A stretch of DNA of 54,251 nt from assembly GCA_001683905.1 (NCBI GenBank), contig LXQK01000027.1:1-54251 (forward strand), given 5' to 3'. The stretch's first letter is position 1, and each line of letters begins with the position of its first letter. The translations under genes and the position numbers were made by a program. This document shows, one piece after another, positions 1-10,075 of this stretch. This DNA is from Marivirga sp. ANT-B6. GTDB lineage: Bacteria > Bacteroidota > Bacteroidia > Cytophagales > Cyclobacteriaceae. The notes below the pieces were generated by a model. That model saw only the letters and a program-made list of their open reading frames with translations. It searched no databases and was not told where the DNA came from.

Positions 1-1
1 G

Positions 2-1177
2 GCTGAAGAAATACGACAGTTTGAACCCAATTTCACCATCATTAACGCACCGGAGTTCCTGGCCGACCCCGCCACTGATGGTACCCGGGAGGGAAATTTT
101 GCCATCGTTAATTTCACGAAAAAGATGATCTTAATAGGCGGTACAGGATATGCTGGTGAAATGAAAAAAGGTATATTCTCAGTACTTAATTTTACTTTAC
201 CCCATTACGAAAAGGTGTTGTCTATGCATTGTTCTGCCAACATAGGCGAAAAAGGCGATACGGCAATTTTCTTTGGTCTATCTGGTACTGGTAAGACAAC
301 CTTATCTGCCAACCCTGACCGCGGCCTAATAGGTGATGATGAGCACGGGTGGGACAAAGAGGGAGTTTTTAATTTTGAAGGTGGTTGTTATGCCAAAGTT
401 GTAGACCTAACCTTTGAGAAGGAACCGCAGATTTACGATGCCATTCGATTTGGAACTATTGTAGAAAATACCCGATTTATAGAAGGCACGCACGATGTCG
501 ACTACAAGAATATTACCGTTACCCAAAATACACGTACGGCCTATCCTATACATTATATTGGTAATGCTGTAGAACCCTCTGTCGGCGGAATTCCCGAAAA
601 CATATTCTTCCTAACCTGCGATGCCTATGGCGTGCTTCCCCCGATATCGAGGCTTAGCAAGGGACAGGCCATGTATCATTTTATATCCGGCTACACGGCT
701 AAAGTAGCAGGCACGGAGGCGGGTGTGACCGAGCCACAAAAGGTATTCTCAGCATGTTTTGGTGCTCCTTTTCTACCCTTGCATCCGACCCAATATGCTG
801 AGATGCTCGGCAAGAAAATGGAAGAGCATAAGGTAAAAGTCTGGATGGTAAATACTGGATGGTCCGGTGGTCCCTATGGTATAGGCTCCAGGATGAAGCT
901 TCCTTTTACACGGGCTATGATCACAGCTGCTATCAATGGCGACCTGGACAATGTGTCTTATGAAAGCCACCCTATATTTGGCATGGATATGCCTACCGCT
1001 TGCCCCAATGTACCTTCCAAAATCCTGAATCCTATCAATACATGGGAAGACAAGGATTTTTATAATAAGAAGGCCAATGACCTGGCGTATTCATTTGTTA
1101 AAAATTTCGAATCTTTTAGCGATTTTGCCAATGAGGATATCCTTTCCGGAGCACCAAAAGCTGTAGTTAATGTCTAG
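2..1177 (+). CDS. pckA: Phosphoenolpyruvate carboxykinase (ATP), 5' truncated by window edge
   Basis: Frame stays open from base 2; motifs [14 protein letters not shown] (P-loop), [23 protein letters not shown] typical of ATP-PEPCK. Confidence 0.97.
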   Translation, partial: AEEIRQFEPNFTIINAPEFLADPATDGTREGNFAIVNFTKKMILIGGTGYAGEMKKGIFSVLNFTLPHYEKVLSMHCSANIGEKGDTAIFFGLSGTGKTTLSANPDRGLIGDDEHGWDKEGVFNFEGGCYAKVVDLTFEKEPQIYDAIRFGTIVENTRFIEGTHDVDYKNITVTQNTRTAYPIHYIGNAVEPSVGGIPENIFFLTCDAYGVLPPISRLSKGQAMYHFISGYTAKVAGTEAGVTEPQKVFSACFGAPFLPLHPTQYAEMLGKKMEEHKVKVWMVNTGWSGGPYGIGSRMKLPFTRAMITAAINGDLDNVSYESHPIFGMDMPTACPNVPSKILNPINTWEDKDFYNKKANDLAYSFVKNFESFSDFANEDILSGAPKAVVNV

Positions 1178-1206
1178 TGTACAGGGATAACTTCGTATTG
1201 AATTTA

Positions 1207-1244
1207 ATATAAGCATGATGCCCCAAAAAGCATCACGCTTATAT
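1207..1244 (+). terminator. Long hairpin after pckA, probable terminator (weak T-tract)
   Basis: ATATAAGCATGATGC-CCCAAAAA-GCATCACGCTTATAT; 14/15 bp paired, 30 nt after pckA stop. Confidence 0.6.
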
Positions 1245-1279
1245 TTGTAGGAAAAACAATAATTCCGCCTTGCCCTTTT

Positions 1280-1981
1280 ATGAGAAGTTCTCAAAAGAAT
1301 ATATTATTACAGTTTCAGGCTTGTATTCGTAAAGCTAAGCATAACATATCGCCTATTTTAAATTATGCGCCCGATGACCTTGTGTGGCTAGATTTCTCCG
1401 CAGCAAACGCAGCATTGGCCTCAGTAGACCTTCAAAACACTGCTTTATTTTCTGATTTTGTCAATGATCAGATCAAGGTAAAAGGTGGAAAAGTGGGTAT
1501 TGGCGGGTACAATGAAAATCGTGTGATCTATAAAAGAAGCTCAAATTTTGACGGTACGGAGCCACGCACTGTACATCTGGGGATGGATGTTTGGTTAGCG
1601 GCATACACACCCATATATGCGCCGCTGGATGCCGTTGTACATAGCTTTAAAAATAATACAGGCTTTGGGAATTATGGCGAAACGCTTATACTGCAACATC
1701 AGCAAGATGGGTTTACTTTTTACACTTTGTACGGGCATTTAAGTGCTTCCTCTACCCGCGCACTTTATCGGGGCAAGGAAATAAAATCCGGTGAGGCTTT
1801 CGCGTGGCTTGGCGACGTTCAGGATAATGGGAATTGGCCACCGCACCTGCATTTTCAGGTTATTTTCGATTTGGAAGGATATGAGGGAGATTACCCCGGT
1901 GTGGCAGCACCATCGCAGAAATCTCATTTTCTGGCCAACTGTCCCGATCCGGCTTGTTTTCTTCTCCCAAAGCAGTTGTAA
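1280..1981 (+). CDS. M23 family metallopeptidase
   Basis: HLGMDVW...PIYAPLDAVV...GNYGETLILQH...YTLYGHLS...GNWPPHLHFQV: LytM/M23 motifs HxxxD and HxH. Confidence 0.9.
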   Translation: MRSSQKNILLQFQACIRKAKHNISPILNYAPDDLVWLDFSAANAALASVDLQNTALFSDFVNDQIKVKGGKVGIGGYNENRVIYKRSSNFDGTEPRTVHLGMDVWLAAYTPIYAPLDAVVHSFKNNTGFGNYGETLILQHQQDGFTFYTLYGHLSASSTRALYRGKEIKSGEAFAWLGDVQDNGNWPPHLHFQVIFDLEGYEGDYPGVAAPSQKSHFLANCPDPACFLLPKQL

Positions 1982-2229
1982 GTAAGGCACTTTAAAAAGA
2001 CCTTCCAATGAAACAGAAGGGGACCGAGCCTCACTTTATCGTTGGTCGATAATTCCGTTCTTCTGTCTGTTTTTCTACCATTAAGATGGGTTCCGAAGGT
2101 TGAGTTAAGGTCTTCTATATACGTGTGACCATCATCTTCGGTCAAAGTAGCGTGTAGTGGAGGAATATATTTTCCTGAAAGCAGTATGTCTGCCTTTTCG
2201 TCTGATCCGACAGTTCTCACCAATTTCAT
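1924..2229 (-). CDS. Small FHA domain-containing protein
   Basis: MKLVRTVGSDEKADILLSGKYIPPLHATLTEDDGHTYIEDLNSTFGTHLNG; FHA hallmark (G)...SxxH-like, DLNSTFGTxxNG; starts 8 nt after hisA. Confidence 0.8.
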   Translation of the reverse strand: MKLVRTVGSDEKADILLSGKYIPPLHATLTEDDGHTYIEDLNSTFGTHLNGRKTDRRTELSTNDKVRLGPLLFHWKVFLKCLTYNCFGRRKQAGSGQLARK

Positions 2230-2237
2230 GCTTAAAA

Positions 2238-2957
2238 TTATAAAAATCGATGTAATTCCTTTAGTCGTATTTTATCTTCATAGATCGCCTTACCAATAAT
2301 GACGCCATACACCTGCAGGTCATTCAGCCGATCTACATCTTCAATACAAGATACTCCACCGCTGGCGATCAGTCGCAGCTTAGGAAACCTGCTTAGAATT
2401 TCTGCATAGAGGGTAAGCGAGGGGCCTTGCAACATCCCATCTTTGCTAACATCGGTACATATAATGTATTTTACACCTTTCGCTTGATATTCTTCTAAGA
2501 AATCAAATATCCCAATTGTAGCGCTTTCGTGCCACCCACTGATCGCGATTTTCCCACCTTTGACGTCAGCGCCAAGGATTACCTTTTCAGCCCCAAAATC
2601 CTTTAGCCATCGCTCAAACTTGCCGGGGTCTTTAATGGCAATACTACCACCAGTAACCTGGTTCGCACCAGCAATAAATGCTTTGGATATATCCTCATCG
2701 GACTGCACCCCTCCCCCAAAATCAATTTTTAAAGAGGTACTTCTGGCGATATTTTCTAACACGTCCAGGTTTTGAATGCTTTTTTGCTTAGCGCCATCGA
2801 GGTCCACCAGGTGCAGCCGTCTGATGCCGGCTTCCTCAAAGCCTTTAGCAACTTCTACAGGGTTGGTGTTATAAATCTTTTTCTCGTCGTAATTCCCCTG
2901 CGTTAGCCTTACACATTTTCCGTCAATAATATCTATGGCGGGTATTATTTCAATCAT
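2238..2957 (-). CDS. hisA: Phosphoribosylformimino-5-aminoimidazole carboxamide ribotide isomerase
   Basis: MIEIIPAIDIIDGKCVRLTQGNY..., VDLDGA, FGGGVQ, GGSIAIKDP, SGGVS TIM-barrel motifs of HisA. Confidence 0.97.
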   Translation of the reverse strand: MIEIIPAIDIIDGKCVRLTQGNYDEKKIYNTNPVEVAKGFEEAGIRRLHLVDLDGAKQKSIQNLDVLENIARSTSLKIDFGGGVQSDEDISKAFIAGANQVTGGSIAIKDPGKFERWLKDFGAEKVILGADVKGGKIAISGWHESATIGIFDFLEEYQAKGVKYIICTDVSKDGMLQGPSLTLYAEILSRFPKLRLIASGGVSCIEDVDRLNDLQVYGVIIGKAIYEDKIRLKELHRFL

Positions 2958-2980
2958 ATATTCAATTTTATAGGCCTGTT

Positions 2981-4258
2981 TTATAAAGCAGGTAAAACCT
3001 TTGTTTTCAAGTCACCAAATCCTATTCTTATATTTTCATGCTGTGCATACCCACTAAAGATAACAACATCGCCGTCTTCTATAAAGCTTCGATCGCTGCC
3101 ATCAGCCATGGTTAAAGGCTTTGTTCCCTTCCACGACAATTCAAGCATCGAACCATAGGCCTCCTCACCTGAACCACTGATGGTGCCCGAGGCATACATA
3201 TCGCCTATATTAATGTTGCATCCGTTCACGGTATGGTGTGCCAGTTGTTGGTTGATACTCCAGTACATATGCCTGAAATTGGTTCGGCATACCGTCGTTG
3301 CAGTCGTATTTTCAGGCTGTATGGCAGCTTCCAGGTGGATGTCGAAATTCCGCTTTCCAGAGATTTGCAGGTAAGGCAAAACCGGAGGATCCTGCACAGG
3401 ACCGGCTATTCGAAAGGGCTCAAGCGCATCAAGTGTAACTACCCATGGGGAAATGGAAGATGCAAAGTTCTTAGCTAGAAACGGCCCCAGCGGCACATAT
3501 TCCCATGCCTGTATATCGCGAGCAGACCAGTCGTTAAACATGACAAAACCAAATATATAATCCTCAGCGTCCGCAGTACTGATTGCGGTGCCTAATTCTG
3601 TAGATTTTCCTGTGATAAAAGCCATCTCCAGTTCAAAGTCAAGACGCCGGGTAGGTCCAAACACAGGCTGTTCTGCTTCTGGTGGCTTCGATTGCCCGTG
3701 TGGGCGATGGATGGGCACCCCCGACACGATAATTGACGAAGCACGCCCATGATATGCTACCGGCAGGTGCGTCCAGTTTGGTAGGAGGGCATTTTCAGGA
3801 TCTCTGAACATTGTACCTACATTGGTAGCGTGTTCCTTACTGGAATAAAAGTCGGTATAATCGCCAACTTTTACCGGCATCAACATTTTCAGATCCTTTC
3901 TATCAATTAAAGCCTGCTGCCTTATCTCGTGCCCACTAAGCGTAGCATTACCATGTTGTAGCAATTGGGAAATTCGGTTGCGAACACTGCTTGTAGTTGC
4001 TTTTCCTAATCCTATAAAAGCATTTAGCGTAGATTCGTAAAAAACTGAAAGATCCGGAATGTCGAGGTCATCAAACATGCCCACCTCGGCAAGTAGACTT
4101 AGATCTAAAACATGATCCCCTATCGCAACGCCTACCCGACCATCACCCCCGTCACTAAATATGCCAAAAGGTAGATTTTGGATCGGGAAATCAGAATGAG
4201 CAGGTACTTCTACCCACGATTTTAGAGTAACATCATTTGCTTGAATTGCCATAATCAA
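2981..4258 (-). CDS. fahA: Fumarylacetoacetase
   Basis: NLPFGIFS, VGDYTDFYSSKEHATNVG, LPVAYHGRASSI, DFELEMAFITG, MFNDWSARDIQAWEYVPLGPFLAKNF. Confidence 0.96.
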   Translation of the reverse strand: MIMAIQANDVTLKSWVEVPAHSDFPIQNLPFGIFSDGGDGRVGVAIGDHVLDLSLLAEVGMFDDLDIPDLSVFYESTLNAFIGLGKATTSSVRNRISQLLQHGNATLSGHEIRQQALIDRKDLKMLMPVKVGDYTDFYSSKEHATNVGTMFRDPENALLPNWTHLPVAYHGRASSIIVSGVPIHRPHGQSKPPEAEQPVFGPTRRLDFELEMAFITGKSTELGTAISTADAEDYIFGFVMFNDWSARDIQAWEYVPLGPFLAKNFASSISPWVVTLDALEPFRIAGPVQDPPVLPYLQISGKRNFDIHLEAAIQPENTTATTVCRTNFRHMYWSINQQLAHHTVNGCNINIGDMYASGTISGSGEEAYGSMLELSWKGTKPLTMADGSDRSFIEDGDVVIFSGYAQHENIRIGFGDLKTKVLPAL

Positions 4259-4394
4259 CTAAAAAAGTTTTTCTAATCAGAACTCGTAAAGCGTGTAAAG
4301 TAATTTTTTTTGGTGTATGTTCCAAAAATATAACCCTTTGCTGTAGTTGAAAACAAAAATTAGCGTACATTTTTCCAACCATTGTAATATTAAG

Positions 4395-4402
4395 TACCTT
4401 TG
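4395..4402 (+). promoter_or_regulatory. Bacteroidota-type -7 promoter element (TAnnTTTG) upstream of valS
   Basis: TACCTTTG 41 nt upstream of valS ATG; no convincing -33 element seen. Confidence 0.45.
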
Positions 4403-4442
4403 CAGTCTTTACAATAATATATAGCGAAAAGAATACAAAAAA

Positions 4443-7061
4443 ATGTCCCTTTCAACAAAATATAATCCTCAGGAAGTCGAAGAAAAATGGTATAGCTATT
4501 GGCTGGAACACCGATTTTTTAGTTCAAAACCCGACCCCGATAAAGAGCCTTATACCATTGTAATTCCACCACCGAATGTAACTGGCGTATTGCATATGGG
4601 CCATATGTTGAATAATACAATTCAGGATATACTCATCAGGAAAGCACGGATGGAAGGCAAGGAAGCCTGTTGGGTACCCGGTACGGATCATGCGTCCATA
4701 GCAACTGAGGCAAAAGTGGTAGCCATGTTAAAGGAAAAAGGTATTGATAAAAAAGACTTGTCAAGGGAAGATTTTTTGAAGTACGCCTGGGAGTGGAAAG
4801 AAAAGTATGGGGGCATTATTCTTGAGCAGCTCAAGAAATTAGGTGCCTCATGCGACTGGGATAGAACCAGGTTTACCATGGAAGAAGATATGTCCGCTGC
4901 CGTTATAAAGGTATTCGTGGATCTGTATAATAAGGGACTAATCTATCGAGGTGTGAGAATGGTAAACTGGGATCCGGAGAGTCTGACAGCTATTTCGGAC
5001 GATGAAGTTATCCATAAGGAGGTCAATTCTAAATTGTACTATATTAAATATCCTATTGTAGGACAAGGGGGTTTTGTGACCATAGCTACCACCAGGCCGG
5101 AAACCATGTTGGGCGATACTGCCGTATGCATTAATCCAAATGATACCCGGTATACGCACCTCAAGGGCAAGGAGCTTTTGCTGCCACTGACAAACCGAAC
5201 GATTCCTATCATTGAAGACGATTATGTAAGCATGGAGTTTGGAACGGGTTGCTTAAAAGTAACGCCTTCGCATGATATCAATGATTATTCCCTGGGCATA
5301 AAGCACCATCTTCCCTCAATCGATATTTTTAACGATAATGGAACATTGAATAAAAATGGTGAGAAATATGAGGGCCTGGACCGCTTTGTGGCAAGGAAAA
5401 AAATCGTAGTTGACCTGGAAAAAGCTGGATTTCTTGAGAAGCAGGAAGAATATAAGAATAACATAGGTTACTCGGAACGCACCAATGCAGTGATCGAGCC
5501 TAAACTCTCTATGCAATGGTTCCTCCAGATGGATGAGCTAAAGAAACCGGCTTTAGAAAATGTAATGAATGACAATATTCAATTACACCCTCCAAAATTT
5601 AAAAATATGTACCGCTCATGGATGGAAAATATCCACGACTGGTGTATTTCTAGACAGCTTTGGTGGGGACACCAGATCCCGGCGTATTATTTACCCAACG
5701 GAACATTTGTGGTAGCTGAATCCATCGATGAGGCATTGTCATTGGCACAAAAAACTGATCCGTCGATCACTGCGGCAGACTTACAGCAGGAAGGCGATGT
5801 ATTAGATACCTGGTTTTCTGCATGGTTGTGGCCCATATCGGTCTTCAATGGTATCAAAGACCCCGACAATAAAGATATCAAGTACTACTACCCGACCAAC
5901 GACCTGGTAACCGCACCGGAGATTCTGTTCTTTTGGGTAGCCCGGATGATTATATCAGGTTATGAGTACCGGGGAGAGATGCCATTTCGAAACGTATATC
6001 TTACGGGTATCGTACGTGATAAATTAGGCAGAAAAATGTCTAAATCATTGGGTAATTCACCCGACCCGCTGGACTTGATCAGCCAGTATGGGGCCGACGG
6101 CGTAAGAACGGGGATGCTCTTCAGCAGCCCGGCAGGAAATGACCTTCCCTACGATGAAAAACTTGTAGAGCAGGGCCGCAATTTTGCCAATAAAATATGG
6201 AATGCCTTTCGCCTGATCAAAGGCTGGACAGTAGATGACCAGCTCGCAAGAGATGGAAATGAAGTGGCCATTGCCTGGTTTGATGCCCGCTTGCAACAGT
6301 CGTTAGAAATACTGCAGGAGCAGTTTGATAAATTTAAAATCTCAGACGCTTTATTAACCTCATACAAACTCGTTTGGGACGACTTCTGCGCCTGGTACCT
6401 TGAAATGATAAAGCCCGGGTTCGAACAACCCATTGATGCGCGTACCTATCAGGCTACGATCGACTTTATGGAGCAACTGATGAAGATATTGCATCCATTT
6501 ATGCCCTTTATCACTGAAGAAATATGGCATGAGATCAGGGAGAGAGAAGACAAAGATTGTATAATTGTTGCTAGTTTTCCTCGAAAGTCATCGTATGATG
6601 TCCGCCTTATTCAGGAAGCATCCTTTATTTTTGACGTCATAGGCCAGATCCGAAATGCCAGAAATGGAAAGCAAATATCTCCAAAAACGCCATTGAGCCT
6701 GTTTATCAAGACAGAAAGCATGGAGGTGTACCAAAAGTATGATGCTGTTATCAAAAAATTGGGAAATATTCACCAGATACAGTTTATCAACGAAAGTATG
6801 CGTGGTGCGCTAAGCTTCGTCATCAACGCGGACGAATTATTCATGCCTATCGTCGGCGAGGTAGATGTAGAAAAGGAAAAAATTGAAATTGAAAAAGAAA
6901 TCGCCTATATCAAAGGATTTTTGAGCACCGTCAACAAAAAGTTGAGCAATGAAAAATTCGTTGACAATGCCCCTGCAGCAGTTTTAGAAATCGAACGAAA
7001 AAAGCACTCCGACGCTGAAGCTAAACTGAGAGCCCTGGAGGATAGTCTCGCCAGCATATGA
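4443..7061 (+). CDS. valS: Valine--tRNA ligase
   Basis: [18 protein letters not shown] (HIGH), [25 protein letters not shown] (KMSKS), C-terminal coiled-coil arm. Confidence 0.98.
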   Translation: MSLSTKYNPQEVEEKWYSYWLEHRFFSSKPDPDKEPYTIVIPPPNVTGVLHMGHMLNNTIQDILIRKARMEGKEACWVPGTDHASIATEAKVVAMLKEKGIDKKDLSREDFLKYAWEWKEKYGGIILEQLKKLGASCDWDRTRFTMEEDMSAAVIKVFVDLYNKGLIYRGVRMVNWDPESLTAISDDEVIHKEVNSKLYYIKYPIVGQGGFVTIATTRPETMLGDTAVCINPNDTRYTHLKGKELLLPLTNRTIPIIEDDYVSMEFGTGCLKVTPSHDINDYSLGIKHHLPSIDIFNDNGTLNKNGEKYEGLDRFVARKKIVVDLEKAGFLEKQEEYKNNIGYSERTNAVIEPKLSMQWFLQMDELKKPALENVMNDNIQLHPPKFKNMYRSWMENIHDWCISRQLWWGHQIPAYYLPNGTFVVAESIDEALSLAQKTDPSITAADLQQEGDVLDTWFSAWLWPISVFNGIKDPDNKDIKYYYPTNDLVTAPEILFFWVARMIISGYEYRGEMPFRNVYLTGIVRDKLGRKMSKSLGNSPDPLDLISQYGADGVRTGMLFSSPAGNDLPYDEKLVEQGRNFANKIWNAFRLIKGWTVDDQLARDGNEVAIAWFDARLQQSLEILQEQFDKFKISDALLTSYKLVWDDFCAWYLEMIKPGFEQPIDARTYQATIDFMEQLMKILHPFMPFITEEIWHEIREREDKDCIIVASFPRKSSYDVRLIQEASFIFDVIGQIRNARNGKQISPKTPLSLFIKTESMEVYQKYDAVIKKLGNIHQIQFINESMRGALSFVINADELFMPIVGEVDVEKEKIEIEKEIAYIKGFLSTVNKKLSNEKFVDNAPAAVLEIERKKHSDAEAKLRALEDSLASI

Positions 7062-7195
7062 AAGCTGTATATTTATCGGGTGTGAGCCTTGTAACGATGA
7101 AAAATCGCTATCCTCGCCTTTATGTCGATGAACGGGTGACCTCATCAAAGCGCAAATTGGGGGATAAAATCAGATTTATTGTTGAACATAAATGA
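7058..7195 (+). CDS. Putative 45-aa ORF overlapping valS stop (ATGA)
   Basis: [45 protein letters not shown]; start overlaps valS stop codon; lies before the terminator at 7293. Confidence 0.3.
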   Translation: MKAVYLSGVSLVTMKNRYPRLYVDERVTSSKRKLGDKIRFIVEHK

Positions 7196-7292
7196 ACTTT
7201 TTGTTTAAAAATTTCATTATAAAGTAATTATGATTTAATTTGTAATTAGTTAATTGAAAAACTAAACTGGTGTGGTTCAAAATTAACTTGAG

Positions 7293-7342
7293 ATGGTTTA
7301 GCTAGAGGTTTTTGGTCCTCTATCTAAGCCATTTCTTTTTTT
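7293..7342 (+). terminator. Strong Rho-independent terminator downstream of valS
   Basis: ATGGTTTAGCTAGAGG-TTTTTGGT-CCTCTATCTAAGCCAT followed by TTCTTTTTTT; 14 WC + 1 G-U of 16 pairs. Confidence 0.85.
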
Positions 7343-7409
7343 GGCTCGTTCTAATCGTTCTAAAAGGCCTGTAGATGCTTAACCTAACAGCCAAAACAGT
7401 ACTGTTACG

Positions 7410-7619
7410 CTAACTCGCCTTCTCTACCTCACTTTCTAACTTCAATACCTGATCACCATCTTCTTGTTCTATCAGGATGGCGCGGTCCTTACTACTTCCG
7501 TCTCTTGTAACCTCGGTGCCTTTTATTTTCCTGGTAATTTTATGATCAAATGCATCTTTTATCGTTCCTTCTCCATAGCCATTTCCCCATTTCCATTTTA
7601 CTTTTTCTCCTTTTTTCAT
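7410..7619 (-). CDS. DUF2945 / hypervirulence-associated TUDOR-domain-like small protein
   Basis: MKKGEKVKWKWGNGYGEGTIKDAFDHKITRKIKGTEVTRDGSSKDRAILIEQEDGDQVLKLESEVEKA: W-x-G-x-G-x-G-x-I pattern. Confidence 0.75.
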   Translation of the reverse strand: MKKGEKVKWKWGNGYGEGTIKDAFDHKITRKIKGTEVTRDGSSKDRAILIEQEDGDQVLKLESEVEKAS

Positions 7620-8087
7620 TTTAATACTGTTAAACGATAAAATACAATTTCTTTAATACATCAAAAACCTATTTCTAAGGGTAAGTGTTTTTAATATTAT
7701 AGTTATAAGATTTAAAAATGAATTTATATTTACGGAATAAAATTGGAAAGCTGATAGACCGGAATACAAATCCCGAACAACGTGAGGCGCTCAATTAGAC
7801 GTGAGACGTGCTTCTATAGAGATTTCCAAAACTATGTGGTGGAAGCGACACAAAATTTCCGACGCCCAAAATAGAGGAAAGTGTCCATGTGTAATCGTAA
7901 AAACTCCGGAAATCGTTCTCGCAATTTGGGCACGCTCCTGCGCAAGAGAGCGGTAGGAAGTCCGCTTCAACCTTTTTTCCCTCTCCCTTGCCCTTAAAAT
8001 AGAATTTCCCATAATTATTTAGAAACATTTGAAAAATTCAAAGAAATGCGCGATATTTTTCCTGTTCATTTTCTAACTTTGATGGTA

Positions 8088-9920
8088 ATGACGCACATAT
8101 ATCAATTAAAAATAGAACTGGCGAATAGTAATCCCAAAATCTGGCGTAGGATACAAGTGCCAGCGGATACAGCATTTTCTGAACTTCATGAGATCATCCA
8201 GCTTTCTATGGGCTGGGAAGATAGTCACCTTTATGAGTTCTCTATTAATAAGGTTAGAGTTTATGATTTTCAGGATGATTTTGACGACGGCACAAACCTA
8301 TTTGAGCGCGACAGCCTGGATACGTTACTGGACGAATTGTTGACCAGGGTTAAAACTAAGTTTACTTATATGTATGACTTTGGCGACAACTGGGAGCATA
8401 CAATTCTGCTGGAAAAAATTCTGCAAGAAGAGGGTAACGCCCACCCTATTTGTATGGAAGGCGAAGGTGCATGCCCTCCTGAGGATTGCGGCGGTATATG
8501 GCGATATCAGGATATGCTTAAAATTATGGCGGATAAGTCGCATCCGGAGTATAATGATATTACTGAATGGATAGGCGAAGACTGGAAACCTGAGCACTTC
8601 GATTGCGATGCTGCTAATGTTTTATTGAATGATTACGCGGAAGAGTGGGAAGAGATTGACGATGAAATTGATGAACTGGACGAAAGTGCAGATGAAGTCA
8701 GTGATTACGAGGAATTGAAGAAGTTTTCCAGTCCCGAAGATGTGCTCCAGGACGAACATGAGCGTTTAAGACTGCACGGTTGGCTAGAAAATGCGCTTAA
8801 AGAGGAGAAAAGCATTGAGATTCAAACATATCAACGGTTATGCAAGTCCGGACTTGATGATCAGCGCACTAAAATCCTGATACTACAAGCGCTATCCATC
8901 GAGCGGTTTTACGACCTGAAATATGGAACAGACCTTCTGCATGATCGCTACGGGTACAATCTCCACCAACTTCCCGAACCTCCTCAGGAATTGCCCCGAC
9001 TGAAAGATGCCTTGGATGTACTGGACAATTGTTTGAAAGGCGTTCCTTTTGCTGCCATTGAATACATACAAAATGATACTTCAGAAGAGGCTACTACAGC
9101 GGTATTGGTAGCACTGAGAAACCATTCTGATCATCAATACTGCTGGGAAGATTGCACTTTCGCGCCCTTTTGGTACGCAATTGCCGCTGAAGAACACCTC
9201 TGCGAAGCATTGATCGATCCTGTGATCCAGCTATACGAGAAGAATCCTCGTAGCTCAGATTGGTTATCTGAACAGGGACAATACCTTATCGGGAAGCTAG
9301 CGCAAAAATACCCGAAACTAACGGGTCAGAAGGTGCTGGACGCGATGGAACAAGATGCTGACAAGAGCACAAAGCCGTCTATATTTTACCTATTTGACGC
9401 TTTCTATTTCTGTGATGCAGATCAATACAAAACACGTTTATTGGCACTACTTGAACGTGAAGATCTCTTCTGGTTTGAACCCCTGGCTGCCACAATTGCC
9501 GATCTGCAAATAAAAGAAGCACTTCCCATATTACGGCGAAACTTGAAAAAGCTGCAAGCTAATAATAGGAAAGATATACGGTATCGGCATGATGTGAGCG
9601 AGATAGAAGATGCCATTGACATTCTTGAAGGAAAACTGGCTGTGGACCACGATTTTATCAAACCCCTGAGTTTGAAACGGGAAGCTTCCTGGAAGGACGA
9701 GCTAATAAAAATGGAAAACGTTTTTTATAAGGCCGATGATTATACGGATAATTTTAATTGGTTTAATCCTTTTAAGTCGGATTTTCGCTCATCAACAGGA
9801 TGGCCCCAATTTTCCATCGCACAACCTTATATCAAAAAAAAAACACCGGAAAGAAATGACCCATGCCACTGCGGTAGTGGCAAGAAATACAAAAAATGTT
9901 GTATTGATAAGGACATATAG
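8088..9920 (+). CDS. Plasmid pRiA4b ORF-3 family domain protein with acidic linker and C-terminal SEC-C zinc motif
   Basis: N-term MTHIYQLKIELANSNPKIWRRIQVPADTAFSELHEIIQLSMGWEDSHLYEF...YMYDFGDNWEHTI = pRiA4b ORF-3 family; C-term RNDPCHCGSGKKYKKCC = SEC-C. Track ORF begins at 8046 but Met at 8088 is the better family start. Confidence 0.88.
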   Translation: MTHIYQLKIELANSNPKIWRRIQVPADTAFSELHEIIQLSMGWEDSHLYEFSINKVRVYDFQDDFDDGTNLFERDSLDTLLDELLTRVKTKFTYMYDFGDNWEHTILLEKILQEEGNAHPICMEGEGACPPEDCGGIWRYQDMLKIMADKSHPEYNDITEWIGEDWKPEHFDCDAANVLLNDYAEEWEEIDDEIDELDESADEVSDYEELKKFSSPEDVLQDEHERLRLHGWLENALKEEKSIEIQTYQRLCKSGLDDQRTKILILQALSIERFYDLKYGTDLLHDRYGYNLHQLPEPPQELPRLKDALDVLDNCLKGVPFAAIEYIQNDTSEEATTAVLVALRNHSDHQYCWEDCTFAPFWYAIAAEEHLCEALIDPVIQLYEKNPRSSDWLSEQGQYLIGKLAQKYPKLTGQKVLDAMEQDADKSTKPSIFYLFDAFYFCDADQYKTRLLALLEREDLFWFEPLAATIADLQIKEALPILRRNLKKLQANNRKDIRYRHDVSEIEDAIDILEGKLAVDHDFIKPLSLKREASWKDELIKMENVFYKADDYTDNFNWFNPFKSDFRSSTGWPQFSIAQPYIKKKTPERNDPCHCGSGKKYKKCCIDKDI

Positions 9921-10075
9921 ACTAGGAGGGTTGAAGAAAGCTTCCACCCGTCTGAAGGTTGAAAAACCGTGCTGCCGGTGCACTGGTTATATAGAGAGTG
10001 CGCGGAATGAAAGATGAGCTGTTTTTTAAATCTAATTTTCGCTATTGATGTGTTCCAACACATTTTCCAAACGAA

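Noticed and set aside
10048-10063. ATGTGTT-CC-AACACAT palindrome as a terminator
   Set aside because: Loop too small and no clear T-tract on either strand; only 7-bp arms
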